DNA of 64,000 nucleotides from assembly GCF_011397635.1 (NCBI RefSeq), contig NC_064773.1, forward strand, positions 3,214,501 through 3,278,500. Direction: 5' to 3'. The notes beneath the pieces are model-generated. The model ran no database searches. It saw only the letters and a program-made list of their open reading frames with translations, and had not been told where the DNA came from. The translations under genes were made by a program, and so were the position numbers. Below are positions 1 through 12,772 of this stretch, piece by piece; the stretch's first letter is position 1, and each line of letters begins with the position of its first letter. The DNA is from Epinephelus fuscoguttatus (taxonomy: Eukaryota > Chordata > Actinopteri > Perciformes > Serranidae).

Positions 1-1234
1 TCCATTGTCGTATTTTACGCTTCATAATGCGCCACACATTTTCAATGGGAGACAGGTCTGGACTACAGGCAGGCCAGTCTAGTACCCGCACTCTTTTACT
101 ATGGAGCCATGCTGTTGTAACACGTGCAGAATGTGGCTTGTCTTGCTGAAATCAGCAGGGCGTCCATGAAAAAGACGTTGCTTGGATGGCAACATATGTT
201 GCTCCAAAACCTGTATGTACCTTTCAGCATTAATGGTGCCTTCACATATGTGTAAGTTGCCCATGCCTTGGGCACTAATACACCCCCATACCATCACAGA
301 TGCTGGCTTTTGAACTTTGCGCCTATAACAGTCTGGATGGTTCTTTTCCTCTTTGGTCCGGAGGACACGACGTCCACAGTTTCCAAAAACAATTTGAAAT
401 GTGGACTCGTCAGACCACAGAACACTTTTCCACTTTGCATCAGTCCATCTTAGATGAGCTCGGGCCCAGCGAAGCCGGCGGCGTTTCTGGGTGCTGTTGA
501 TAAATGGCTTTCGCTTTGCATTGTAGAGTTTTAACTTGCACTTGCAGATGTAGCGACGAACTGTAGTTACTGACAGTGGTTTTCTGAAGTGTTCCTGAGC
601 CCATGTGGTGATGTCCTTTACACACTGATGTCGGTTTTGATGCAGTACCGCCTGAGGGATCGAAGGTCACGGGCATTCAATGTTGGTTGTCGGCCTTGTC
701 GCTTACGTGCAGTGATTTCTCCAGATTCTCTGAACCTTTTGACGATATTACGGACCGTAGATGATGAAATCCCTAAATTTCTTGCAATAGCTCGTTGAGG
801 AATGTTGTTCTTAAACTGTTCGACAATCAGCTCACGCATTTGTTCACTAAGTGGTGACCCTCGCCCCATCCTTGTTTGTGAATGACTGAGCATTTCAGGG
901 AAGCTGCTTTTATACCCAATCATGGCACCCACCTGTTCCCAATTAGCCCGTTCACCTGTGGGATGTTCCAAATAAGTGTTTGATGAGCATTCCTCAGCTT
1001 TCTCAGTCTTTTTTGCCACTTGTGCCAGCTTTTTTGAAACATGTTGCAGGCATCAAATTCCAAATGAGCTAATATTTGCAAAAAATTACAAAGTTTACCT
1101 GTTCGAACATTAAGTAACTTGTCTTTGCAGTGTATTCAATTGAATATAGGTTGAAAAGGATTTGCAAATCATTGTATTCTGTTTTTATTTACGGTTTACA
1201 CAACGTGCCAACTTCACTGGTTTTGGGTTTTGTA
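1..1234 (-). mobile_element. Tc1/mariner DNA transposon, left end outside window
   Basis: The right end, at about 1200-1234 beside a TA, reads on the minus strand as a terminal repeat beginning ACAAAACCCAAAACC, followed by AT-rich subterminal sequence and a transposase gene on the minus strand. The same broad family contributes the solo piece at 14906-15400. The element abuts the H1 5' block: homology of that block to the other H1 copies begins exactly here. It is probably an old copy because the transposase is broken. Confidence 0.8.
79..869 (-). pseudogene. Tc1/mariner transposase, decayed
   Basis: The likely start is at 869 (MGRGSPLSEQMRELIVEQF). The N-terminal part (869-618) has the paired-like helix-turn-helix DNA-binding region, with RAIARNLGISSSTVRNIVKR as its recognition-helix segment. 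Translation then continues in other frames: 676-440 gives a middle piece and 297-79 gives WGCISAQGMGNLHICEGTIN and ERYIQVLEQHMLPSKQRLFH, the strand and turn of the catalytic domain before the last acidic residues. The enzyme would cut and paste the element at TA sites. Several frameshifts and stops separate the pieces, so it is inactive. The C-terminal end lies beyond the window start. Confidence 0.8.
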
Positions 1235-2125
1235 TATAGTTGTCACCATCTAGTGGACATAATCTGATATTGTGAACTTAACTTTTTGTGCACTTGATAA
1301 ATTAGATGTAGAATGTTTCTCAAAGTGGTAAGAGGTGAAACTTCTTCTCCATCACAACTCTCTGCACTATTAGCCTACAATGATCTGTCCATCCATAATG
1401 TTCATGTGATCATGATGGAACTGAAAGAGTGTCAGTGTAACATTGAAAGTCACTTGCTGCTTCCACAGACAGCTGACATGTATTTGTCAGTGTGTTTGAT
1501 CATTAATAGGACAAAGTTATGAACGATTTCAATCTAAAGGAGTCACAGCAGCAGCTGCGATGGCAAGTCTGGCTAAACTGCACCATGAGCCTCGGCCATC
1601 AACGGCGTGTTTGCTGCCACCACAAAAACGGGACTTTATTGCAAAGTCATCGACAGCACATGGTTGTTTTTACACGGAGTCCCTGAACAAACATGTGGGC
1701 CAGCTGGAAAACGGCTTTTGATGGAGCTGTGATGCATTTGAAATCATTTTAGGAGACAAATGAGTGGGAAAAGCCGCCGAGCAGCGCTGGCCACGGCGGC
1801 AATAGGCGAGGTTTGGAGGCTCCACACACAAAATGCAGACAGCATCAGAGCTCTCCATGACTTGAATATGAAGAGACACAAGTCCGCTATCGGCCCTTCG
1901 CTGTCAGCCTTCAGCACCTGTCACACATTTAGTTTGGACTCTTTTAGCAGTCCAGAGAAAACACAAGTTGCACGGCATCCACACTGCACGGAGGAGCCAC
2001 GGGCTGCCTTGAGTCTCCACGGTTCTCATGGTGTGTTTAAGGACAGCCTCCTGCTCGGAGCTCTCCAACAGTCCAGTCACACTCTCGTCTTGTCCTCAGT
2101 GACAATCCAACAACTGCAATAGAAG
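1234..2125 (+). promoter_or_regulatory. H1 5' flank and promoter block, copy 1
   Basis: This block is nearly identical to the flanks of the three other H1 genes (23369-24254, 38713-39601 and 55701-56588 inverted). The H1-specific box AAACACA is at 1959-1965, about 160 bp before the ATG, and a TTTAAGG TATA-like sequence is near 2037. Further upstream are short coding-like stretches: a 69-codon frame at 1313-1522 that is identical in all four copies, and one near 1760-1915 opening MSGKSRRAALATAAIGEVWR. I do not recognise either. They may be relics of another gene or element carried along with the H1 unit. Confidence 0.6.
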
Positions 2126-2788
2126 ATGGCAGAAGTAGCTCCAGCTCCAGCTCCCGCTCCAGCCGCCGCTGCGCCGCCCAAAGCGGCCAAACCAGCCAAG
2201 AAGAGATCCACCGCACCCAGGAAGAGCAGCCTCAGCGTCAGCGAGCTGATCGTTAAAGCTGTGGCCGCATCCAACGAGCGAGGCGGCGTGTCTACGGCCG
2301 CCCTGAAGAAGGCTCTGGCTGCCGGCGGCTACGATGTGGACAAGAACAAGGCCCGCGTCAAGCTCGCCATTAAGAAGCTGGTGGCGAAGGGGACCCTGGT
2401 TCAGGTCAAAGGGACCGGGGCCTCCGGCTCCTTCAAGATGAGCAAGAAGGCAGACGCCTCCAAGGCCAAGAAGCCAGCGGCCAAGAAACCTGTTAAAGCC
2501 AAGAAGCCCGCAGCCGCCAAGAAGCCCGCAGCCAAGAAAGCTGCAGCGGCAGCCAAGAAGACTGCGCCAGCCAAGAAGGCAGCTTCCCCGAAGAAAGCCG
2601 TCAAGAAGTCCACCAAACCCGCAGCCGCCAAGAAAGCAGCCAAGAAAGCAGCCAAGAACGCCAAGAGCCCTGCAAAGCCCGCAAAGAAGCCTGCTAAGGC
2701 CCCCGCTAAACCCAAGGTGGCCAAGAAGCCATCGAAGAAACCTGCCGCCAAGAAGCCTGCCAAGAAAGCAGCACCCAAGAAGAAGTGA
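2126..2788 (+). CDS. linker histone H1, intact copy
   Basis: This encodes a 220-residue linker histone that binds nucleosomal entry/exit DNA and compacts chromatin. It has a short Ala/Pro-rich N-tail, a winged-helix globular domain at about residues 33-106 ([28 protein letters not shown] and GTGASGSFK motifs), and a long C-tail made almost only of Lys, Ala and Pro (KPAAKK-type repeats). It is intronless and of normal H1 length. The ATG follows the conserved leader ending CAACTGCAATAGAAG. It is the only H1 in the window with an unbroken frame. It differs from the others in the globular domain: NERGG for [18 protein letters not shown] for [13 protein letters not shown]. It may be a distinct H1 subtype or simply an older paralogue. 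Confidence 0.97.
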   Translation: MAEVAPAPAPAPAAAAPPKAAKPAKKRSTAPRKSSLSVSELIVKAVAASNERGGVSTAALKKALAAGGYDVDKNKARVKLAIKKLVAKGTLVQVKGTGASGSFKMSKKADASKAKKPAAKKPVKAKKPAAAKKPAAKKAAAAAKKTAPAKKAASPKKAVKKSTKPAAAKKAAKKAAKNAKSPAKPAKKPAKAPAKPKVAKKPSKKPAAKKPAKKAAPKKK

Positions 2789-2809
2789 GCTGTCCTCACT
2801 CTCAACAAA

Positions 2810-2825
2810 GGCTCTTTTAAGAGCC
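2810..2825 (+). terminator. histone mRNA 3' stem-loop (H1 copy 1)
   Basis: GGCTCTTTTAAGAGCC, a 6-bp stem with a 4-nt loop, starts 22 bp after the stop. It is the SLBP-binding site that replaces a poly(A) tail. AAAGAGC at about 2840 downstream fits the purine-rich histone downstream element bound by U7 snRNP. Confidence 0.95.
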
Positions 2826-3978
2826 ACCCACATCATCATTAAAGAGCAATGCTTTCTATTGTATTAGTAATATCTGCACACAGTACGTCATTCAAAGTGA
2901 GTATCATGAAGAGAAGGGTAGTTAGAACACACCAGATCACCACAAAGGTTACATTAAACAGAGTAGATAATGCTGCTTAACATAATGATAACAGTTGACA
3001 GAGAGTAGAGGCAGACAGGTAGAGAAACTAAAATCATTTCTCTTCATACATAAACTATCTTAGAGAGCTATACTCATAGAATCTGGGGTTACAGTACGTA
3101 ACCAACGTTTCTCTCCAACCACTCGCTGTGTTCTTCAGCCTCATCAGCTGACCAATCCTGTGCGAGCAACAGCACAGTCTCATTTACATAAGGTGGGAGA
3201 CCCTTCTGCGCTCTGTCACCTCACTCTACTGTAGAGGACCTTCCAGCTGTACCTGTGCCTAAAACCACCGTTAAAAGCGAAAGTTGAGACACACAGAAAT
3301 ACGTCCCGTAAGCCATGATCTCATTTCTCTCCTCCCGTTGGTAATGTATACTTCCGACTTGTATAAGATGCTGATGTTGATAAGTTGACACACAGATCAG
3401 CCAAAACTATGCTATCAGTAACAATGTTAAAGAACCATATTAAAGTGTCATATGTTTATAATAAAACCACATGAAATAGATGTGATCTGATATGAAGCGG
3501 CCTACGGCTATGTCGAGCATCAGATATCAGAGGGAGCTTATTTTATTTAGGTAGAGATCGGACAGAGTATGTTACACTGAGATGATGTGTGTCGTTTTCA
3601 GGGGGAGAAGAAATACATAACGCACAACGGTTTTTGGAAATATGTATTATAACTATTTATAATCTAGATAAATATTTCTCTATTAGTTGAAAAAATAAGA
3701 TTTAATTATGAGGCGAAACACTCATTTATTTTCCATAAAAGCCAAAGCGTCTGCAATTTTTGAGGACATTCAGGTTTTTACCAACAGCAGCAAGCAAAAA
3801 ACCCCAAAACAACTGTACTAAACATATTACGTTGACAGGGTATTTATTAAATTGCTTTAAATTGTTGCTCCTGAATTACGCCCAATTTGGACTCGATTTT
3901 TAAATAAAACATCGAAATATTATGACACTATTCATAATCTTCACTTGTAAATAAATGACGCGGTAGCAAACTGATTGT
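2826..3978. other. intergenic, no gene recognised
   Basis: 2826-3290 is a diverged, deleted version of the sequence that follows the other H1 genes, including the CCAAT/octamer segment listed separately. 3290-3978 is AT-rich with no coding or repeat signature that I recognise. Confidence 0.5.
3128..3275 (+). promoter_or_regulatory. orphan histone-like promoter relic (H1 copy 1)
   Basis: CCAAT at 3152-3156 is followed by CTCATTTACAT at 3179-3189, one base from the H2B-type octamer box CTCATTTGCAT. The segment is kept in all four H1 neighbourhoods, while the sequence between H1 and it has diverged in this copy. No histone coding sequence follows. It may be the promoter of a lost H2A or H2B gene; this is inference. 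Confidence 0.4.
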
Positions 3979-4330
3979 TAGTGATGGCAGTGCGACACTG
4001 AAGCTTCGATACGTGCTTCAAACCCTGGACTACAAACCACTGCTTCAAAGCTTGCTTTGGTGCGGAAAAAAATCACGTGACATATGACGTCCGAAGCAGC
4101 AACTGCTTCGTTGCCTGAATGAATCACCTGACTGGTTCGCGGTCCAATCAGGTGATTCACTGGCACCGCCTCGTCTCGATTCTGACAGCTGACAGGTTGT
4201 GACAGTTTTGAATCTGAGCGCCACAACACTGTTAAAATCGCTCCAAACAATGCACAGTTTGTGGGTTGTCGTAGTTGGTGTGTTATTGCTGTTGAGTTGT
4301 TGGTATTGCGTTCGTTTGTATTGGATCATT

Positions 4331-6483
4331 ATGGAGCCAGCCAGGAAGAGAGGTCGTTCTGACACTTCAATCTGATCGCTCCTGATAAGGTAGGTGTGCT
4401 TTATGTTTAATATGTAACGTAGGAAAAGTAAAGTTATAACTTACAACAGTAGCTGTCAGTGCAGTACTACTATAGCTACTGTATGCTGTATCTAAAGTCT
4501 ATATTAAGTAACTTAGCATCACAGTAAAATGATGAGTATGATTAGTGTAGCCATTAGGCTATAGCTTTATAGACTCAAATTGCATTTTTATTTACAAATG
4601 GCTTTCTCTACAGGTCCGGTGCTTGGTGTGTTCAACTGAACTGAAGTATCATGGGAATACTTCCTCCATGATTAGGCACTTCACTGCCAAGCATGGAGCT
4701 ATTAACCAGGGGAACACAAATCAAGGTAGGCTATATTATATTATTATTAATTAAACACACTAACACAGTATGATATGACTGTATTCCATGACTCATAGAC
4801 CTGTTTCATTTAAATGCAATTTCACATAAATCCTTATTTTCTTTTATTCATTTTCTTTTTATTTCTTTATGTCTTTATTTATTTGTCTTAGTGGAGCGGA
4901 AGCGAGAGCTAGATGAGGCTGTTGTCAATATGGTGGTGAAAGACTCGCAGCCTTTTTCCATCATGGATGACTGTGGCTTCAAGGAGTTTGTGGCGTTGCT
5001 TGATCCCACATACACTCTTCCATCCAGACAGGCTCTAAAGAACATGGTGGTCCAGAGATATGAGGAGGAGAAGACCAAGGCCAAGGCTGTCATGCAGAAG
5101 GTAGAGGCTGTGAGCCTGACTGCTGATATGTGGAGCTCCATTAATATGGATGCATATCTAGCAGTGACCAGCCATTATGTGGATGACTCTGTGAAGCTGG
5201 CCACAGTGCTTTTGGGAGTGCTGCCTTTCCCTGAAGCTCATACAGCTGCTAACATCACTGCTGCAACGAGGTCTCTCATGGAGGAATGGGGCATTGAAGG
5301 CAAAGTGACCTCAATTGTGACCGATGCAGGAGCTAATATGGTTGCCTCTGTCAGAATTCTAAATCTAAGACATGCTTTGCGCATGCACTAAATTTAGTGG
5401 TGAAGAAGTCACTTGATGCAACTCCTGGCCTAGAAGACCTACGCACAAGGGCACGAAAAGTGGTGAGTTTCTTCAAAACCAGCACAACAGCAAGAGAGAA
5501 GCTCAGAGAAGTGCAGGAGCAGATGAATTGTCCAGTGAAGAAGCTGATTCAGGAGGTGGACACACGCTGGAACAGCACCTTCCTCATGCTGCAACGCCTT
5601 TTTGAAGAGAGACAGTCAGTGGGGGCAGCTCTTGCGATGCTGAGAACAGACGTGAGACCTCTGTCCTCTGAGGACTACGAAACAGCTACTGCATGCCTGC
5701 AATTGCTTGCCCCCTTTTACCAGGCAACAGTAGAACTGTCAGAAGAGAAGAGAGTCAAAGGTCATCCCAATGATAAAAATGTTGATGTTGTATTTGTATG
5801 ACACAATGGGAAAAATAAGCCACAACACCGCTAAAACACTGGGAGAGAACATGGCGTCATTGATGCAAAGCAAGTTCGACACGACGGAGACCCAAACTGC
5901 ACTGACCCTGTCAACACTGCTGGATCCAAGATTCAAGACCTTTGGTTTCTACAACCAAGTACAGGCACAGGCAGCAGTGAGACGACTGACAGCAGAATGC
6001 TCACAAATAATAAGACACACAAACAGAACAACAGCCCTCCACATCAGCTCAACCAGCACCAGCAAATGTTGGAAATCCATCATCCACAGGTAATGATATA
6101 AATATGAATAGATAAAATGCAGGACAAAATAAGTACTGATGAATACTGTCATGTTTGTCTTTCAGATATTAACCTTTGGGAAATGCTGGACAGAGATGCT
6201 TCTGAAGCAAGGAGGGGAAGGAATGCCACAGCAGATGCTACAGTGGAGGTACATGACCGATCCACCACTGGAAAGATCAGAAGACCCACTGGCTTACTGG
6301 ATGAACCATCAAAATGTGTACCCTCATCTGTTTCAGCTCGCAAAACAGTTTTTATGCATGCCAGCATCATCGGTTCCTTGTGAGCGAGTATTCTCCAAAT
6401 GTGGAGAAGTTGTGAGCAAAAAAAGAAACCGGCTCAATCCAAATACTGTGGAAAAAATAATGTACCTCAATAAAAATCTTTGA
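4331..6483 (+). pseudogene. hAT (BED/ZBED-like) transposase, decayed
   Basis: Exon 1 starts at 4331 (MEPARKRGRS) and ends before GTAGGT near 4389. Exon 2, about 4615-4725, encodes a BED zinc finger (CLVC at its start, HFTAKH at its end). The main exon starts near 4892 (ERKRELDEAVVNMVVKD). It carries LDPTYTLPSRQ, LTADMWSSINMDAYL, VTDAGANM, DTRWNSTFLMLQRL and LLDPRFK in the usual hAT order. The last exon, 6165-6483, encodes the C-terminal dimerisation region with ASSVPCERVFSKCGEVVSKK. It would catalyse cut-and-paste transposition. A stop interrupts exon 1, and the frame is broken near 5390, near 5760 and after about 6050, so it is inactive but fairly young by hAT standards. Related fragments lie at 27890-30681 and 43236-46790. 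Confidence 0.85.
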
Positions 6484-6733
6484 GTGTTCCCCATCGCACA
6501 TAATCACCCCCTGCCATAGTTACAAAAGCACACCCAACCTCTGCCATATTTTCCCAGCACTCTCTCCTCAGTAACACAGTACACACATTCATCAGTCTTT
6601 ATTTGTAAATTGAACATATTCAGTCTGGTGTGTGTGCTCATCAATTTTCAAAGCAGACATTTAAATCCAAGGGTGATCAAAGCAAAGATGCTTCAGAACT
6701 CAAGTAAAGTAGTTTCCCCAACACTGTTCATTG

Positions 6734-6735
<2 letters not shown>

Positions 6736-6775
<40 letters not shown>
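6736..6775. repeat. (TG)n microsatellite
   Basis: About 19 uninterrupted TG dinucleotides inside the hAT element. Confidence 0.95.
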
Positions 6776-6778
<3 letters not shown>

Positions 6779-7142
6779 TAAACACCTCCTGTCCACCAAC
6801 TAGCCTGCCTAATTTGACTGCAGCCTTGCACTTCGCCAGGAGAGGTCACTGTAACTGAAGCTTCGAGTAATGAACCCTTTTTCGAAACAATTGGCTCAAG
6901 TGGTTCAGTGCTTCACAAAAGCTTCATTTGCCCATCACTACATCAACCAACCTGATTGTATCATCTTAAAATAATATGCATAATCCGCGAGTGTATGTTA
7001 ATCTTGATCAATCAATTGTCATATTGCTCACGTAATTGTTGTTCTATCCGTTGTAAGGTAGATCATATAAATGTTAACAGTTAACATCATACAAAATAAT
7101 GAAAGAACAAGAAAAGAAACGAGCTCTTTGGTTGCTGTGTGT

Positions 7143-7158
7143 GGCTCTTAAAAGAGCC
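7143..7158 (-). terminator. histone mRNA 3' stem-loop (H4)
   Basis: GGCTCTTAAAAGAGCC on the plus strand, read as the stem-loop on the minus strand, 39 bp past the H4 stop codon. Confidence 0.95.
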
Positions 7159-7197
7159 GTTGTGTTGAGGTGAGCTGAGGTGAGGTGAGGCGGTGAT

Positions 7198-7625
<428 letters not shown>

Positions 7626-8017
7626 AACAAAACCCTCCGCCTTCACAATAGAAGCAGGAAATCTCCATTCTACTGTGAATAGATGACTCATCTATCAGCC
7701 CCAATCCATCACCCCACACCAACAGAGAAATAAACAGACTCCAAAGCACCATCAAATCACAACTCCCCTCCACAAACACAAAACCTGGACATCATTCTAC
7801 CACAAACTGGACCATGACACAAACCCCCGGACCTTCTGGCAGAAAATCAAGAGCATCAATGGAGATCCACAAAGCAACAGCACCCCCACTCAAATCACCT
7901 GGAACAATCATCACTGACAAAGACAAAACCAAACTCTTCAGCAGCCACCTTGAAAATATTCACTCATGCCCAAACGACTACCACGTCGACAGCACATGGA
8001 AAGATCTGGTAGACAGG

Positions 8018-9292
8018 CAATAAGCCCGTTAATTAAGTCTATTTAAATAGACGATTTAAATATTCAAATGAAACAAGAAATTAAAACACTTGGTAAAACT
8101 TTTGTAACAATAACTGCAGTGAACATAACTGGAAGGATAAACTGACTATAGTAGTAGAAGAAGTCAAACAGTGGCAAAATAAAAACACTAATTATAAATC
8201 AAGAATCAATATTATTAAAACGCATATCCTATCCAAACTCTATTTCTAGCAAACATCTTTCCTCCTCCCCCACCATTGTTAGAAAACTAACCAGTGTGTA
8301 AACGTGGTCTGGGGCACTACTAGAGAGCTCACACAACGTGAGCTTTTATTTAAAGGCAGAGAACATGGTGGTCTGGGTGCTGTCGACCTAAGTATTCGGT
8401 TATTTGTTGCATTTATTAAAAATGTGTCAGCTGGTATCTCTAGATGAGCTCTCTGGGTTGGAAACACCAAAAAATGGCACAAAAAACATGGCAGGGCAAG
8501 ACAAGGCCCTTATTATAAATTAGTTTATGCTGATTTCGTAACTGAATATATTAACCTACAAATAAACTGGACGAGTGACTCGTGTAAAACAATATTTAAT
8601 AAAACAAATAATTATAAATATGGTGGAATTATTAAATAAAAAAATGTCCCAGAAAGTGAATCAATAAATATAATTAAATTATTAAACAATAAAATATGCT
8701 CATAAATAAATCTTAGAGATGTCCGCTGGCTCATGTCCGTAGGCAGACTTCCTGTTAGAGCTGTCGTCTCATGGAGTTGCTATGTTACAACCAAACAATG
8801 TCCCATGATTTATTGTGACGAAGATGAAACGCAGCAACATGTCTTAATGGACTGTTACAGGGCCCAGGCTGTTTGGTCTGTCTTGCAGGGCCATGGCCTA
8901 GTTTTTAATCTGAACTATAACTGTGTCATGTACGGCCTCCTGGAAGACACGATGCCTCCAAAGAAAAAAGAACTCTTCCAGTTGATCATCAGCATCGTAG
9001 GTTTTAAACTGTGGAAGACCAGATGTGTCATGATCACTAACCAGACTGTTACTGACTGTGACATGGTCGTGAAGCAAGTTCTGACAGACCTCAGAAGGAG
9101 GAGAACTTTGGACAGGGCTCAGAACCTCCTGGAACCTGCTTGATTTAGAACCTCCAGACTGAACTGAACCCTTTGCTTCTTGTAAAACATGCACTCTGGC
9201 TCTGGCAGCACTTTATTTTTAGATACACACTATATTGTATTGTGATGTATGTTTGATTTGTACCTGTGAATCTCTTCAATAAAAAAGAAAAG
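8018..9292 (+). mobile_element. L1-Tx1-like LINE 3' end, nested
   Basis: This is a 5'-truncated copy inserted into the I-type LINE. TAGACAGG flanks it at 8010-8017 and 9293-9300 as a target duplication. The end reads AATAAAAAAGAAA. Its longest coding piece, 8733-9143, gives the C-terminal part of ORF2: GRLPVRAVVSWSCYVTTK, CPMIYCDEDETQQHVLMDCY, MYGLLEDTMPPKKKELFQ. It is a relative of the copies at 25593 and 40949 but clearly diverged from them. Confidence 0.8.
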
Positions 9293-9844
9293 TAGACAGG
9301 GAAATCACAAAACATGACACATCACTGAGAAATGCAACTGACCCCAGCACAGAGCACCACCCCCTCACCAAACCCATCACCACCCAAGAACTTCAACTAC
9401 ACCTGGGGGGAAAAAAGAAGAACAAAGCACTGTGGACACCGTATCAATAAAACAAGCACCGATCACCTACCTTCAACACCTTGGACAACTCTTCACCACC
9501 GGACACTTCCCTTCATCCTGGAAAACTGCACTTGTCACCATGATCCATAAACCAGGAAAAGACCCCCACACCGTCACCAGCTACCGCCCCATAAGCCTTG
9601 CATCACCACTCAACCACATCAAATCAATGGGCCTCATAGCAATACACCAAGCCGGATTCAGAAAAGGAAGAGCCACCGCAGACAACATCCTCCATTTATC
9701 AGAAGACATCCACAGAAATGCCGACAAAACACAAATAACCCTAGCATTTGATAAAGTATGGCATAATGGACTCAAATTCAGACTTCTGGACTCAAACCGC
9801 AAACTCCCACAACCCACCCAGTCCATCACCTCCAACTTCCTCAG

Positions 9845-10435
9845 TAACGATAAATCAGAGGAGAAACAGGTAACAGCATTAGGACCAGATTACATCAGCA
9901 CCTGTTCAGCATCAGGAAGGTGAATCTGAGGCCCCTTTGGTTCAGCATTTCCAAATACATCCCATTCCACACCTAATCATCTCTGCTGTGGAAAGCAACC
10001 CCAACTGGACTCCTGGTCAAAGGAGGAGAGCGGAGGGAACCTGGATCAGGAATCTCAATAGCAGACAACCTTATGGTCTTAACGAACGCCTCCTCACACA
10101 CAACTAAGAGCTCTTTCTCTTTCACAGCCCAGTTCCAGATACAATACACAGTATGGTGCATTCAATACACACTTGTCAACAAAGATTAAAAACATGAAAA
10201 AGCTCATCTCATCTGCTTTTTTCTCGGTTGTATACAAGGTTCAATACATACTGGTTCATATTGCATACTCTGGTCTGATTCATCATGGCATCCTGTATAT
10301 ACATCCTGAGCTGCACCTCTGTTCATTTGGTTTATAACTGAAAGACAACACTCCAAAACACCAAATAACAACTTAAATCAATTCTCTTAAATAAAAATGT
10401 CTTATGTGATGTTTTATGTATTTTGACTTTGGTTT
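9845..10435. other. unrecognised insertion in the I-type LINE
   Basis: The RT reading breaks off after NFLSN near 9845 and resumes near 10440 (VKVASTLSSPF). The sequence between has no coding potential that I recognise and no clear terminal repeats. Confidence 0.4.
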
Positions 10436-10605
10436 GCATGTCAAAGTTGCCTCCACCCTCTCATCACCTTTCACCCCCCAAGCAGGAGTTCCCCAAGGTG
10501 CAGTTGTAAGTCCCCTCCGCCTGCACTACGATGTGAACTTCAGTTATTTTCCACCTGCAAAGTCGAGTCTTTCTGGAATAATTCTCTACATAAGTGAGAT
10601 TGTGC

Positions 10606-11450
10606 TGTAAAGATGAACAGCAGGTATCAGCAGAAGACACATAGTTATAGATCAACACATGACAGACTCACTAAAGTGCAAGAGCAGCTCACTGGGAAGT
10701 ATGAAAATATTCATTAGGGCCATAATATGGATATCAAAATAAAGTTTTGCCCCCCGATCACAAATATCTTCAGTGACACAGCTGAGAGCTGCTGTTCATC
10801 CTCTGGATGTAGATGTCAGTCCATTCAAAAACATTGAGGAGGAAACCAGACCTGTGTTGTGTGTTATCTGAGTGAGGTGGAAAATAAAGTTCATTTTCCA
10901 GGAAGTGATTCAACAAAACCCAGAAATAGTTTGATTGAAATGTTTGTGTTTCAGTTTTACAACGTGTATCAGGGCTTGTTACTGAAGCACAAGAAAGTTT
11001 TTGTATTTATATGAGAATAAAGTGTATTGTTGTTGTTGCACAGAGTCCAGGTACTGAGACAGTGAACAGCAATTGTAGGCGGATGTAAAGTGCATAAAGA
11101 TTTATAGATGCATTAGACACATGATGTCCAAGCTGTGCTGCCTGCAGACCTCACATATGAAGACTAATGTCATGTGTAATATCTACACTTGATGCATTCA
11201 GTGATGTCAAACTTGCCACTCAGCCTGTCTATTGTTAGTTCACTGCCTCTAATCAGTCAGGTGCTGTATCTATACTCTGCCTCTTCTTCTTATATATATA
11301 TGTAGTTTTGTGATATTACTAGTTTGAATGTTTCTTTGCAATGTCATTGTTTTACTGAGGTTTCCCGTTTGTGCTTTGACTTGATTGCTGCAATGTTGCA
11401 ATAATTGTGTTATTGTAGGAGGAACGGAGGTCTTTGTGAGGTGAGTGTTT
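10606..11450. other. H2A 3' flank, no gene
   Basis: From about 10945 the sequence is the inverted counterpart of 48998-49503. It is AT-rich, with a (TA)n stretch near 11290. I see no gene in it. Confidence 0.6.
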
Positions 11451-11466
11451 GGCTCTTAAAAGAGCC
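11451..11466 (-). terminator. histone mRNA 3' stem-loop (H2A, left)
   Basis: GGCTCTTAAAAGAGCC on the plus strand, 42 bp beyond the H2A stop on the minus strand. Confidence 0.95.
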
Positions 11467-11508
11467 TTTTTGGGGTGTGGTTTCCAGCGGGTGAGCAGGT
11501 GAGCAGGT

Positions 11509-12682
<1,174 letters not shown>

Positions 12683-12715
12683 ACTCACCCGACTACACTC
12701 CTCCAACACAACCAC

Positions 12716-12731
12716 GGCTCTTTTAAGAGCC
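12716..12731 (+). terminator. histone mRNA 3' stem-loop (H3, left)
   Basis: GGCTCTTTTAAGAGCC starts 34 bp after the H3 stop. Confidence 0.95.
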
Positions 12732-12772
12732 ACCTCACTCTCACCTCGAGACCTCCTTCCTGCTCATGACAC

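Larger units (their letters stand above)
3979..6951 (+). mobile_element. hAT transposon, near full length
   Basis: The element starts TAGTGATGG at 3979. The other end reads CCCATCACTA at 6931-6940, its inverted repeat, and internal GAAGCTTC and GCTTCA-type motifs recur near both ends. CTGATTGT occurs at 3971-3978 and again at 6952-6959, a candidate 8-bp target duplication; the right copy lies 11 bp outside the obvious terminal repeat. The interior encodes a spliced, BED-finger hAT transposase on the plus strand. A (TG)n tract sits near the right end. Confidence 0.85.
7665..10605 (+). mobile_element. I/Nimb-like LINE fragment, interrupted
   Basis: Plus-strand pieces of one non-LTR retrotransposon. 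7665-8017 encodes a pre-RT region. 9301-9840 encodes reverse transcriptase (HTVTSYRPISLASPL, IHQAGFRKGRATADNI, FDKVWHNGLKFRLLD). 10440-10545 encodes the next RT segment (STLSSPFTPQAGVPQG). These match, in order, the minus-strand copy at 51500-53330. A Tx1 LINE (8018-9292) and about 590 bp of unrecognised sequence (9845-10435) interrupt it. Stops and frameshifts are numerous and both ends are missing. Confidence 0.7.

Noticed and set aside
2096-2839. 247-codon Gly/Leu-rich frame antisense to H1
   Set aside because: Produced by reading the Lys/Ala/Pro repeat codons of H1 backwards; not a protein family.
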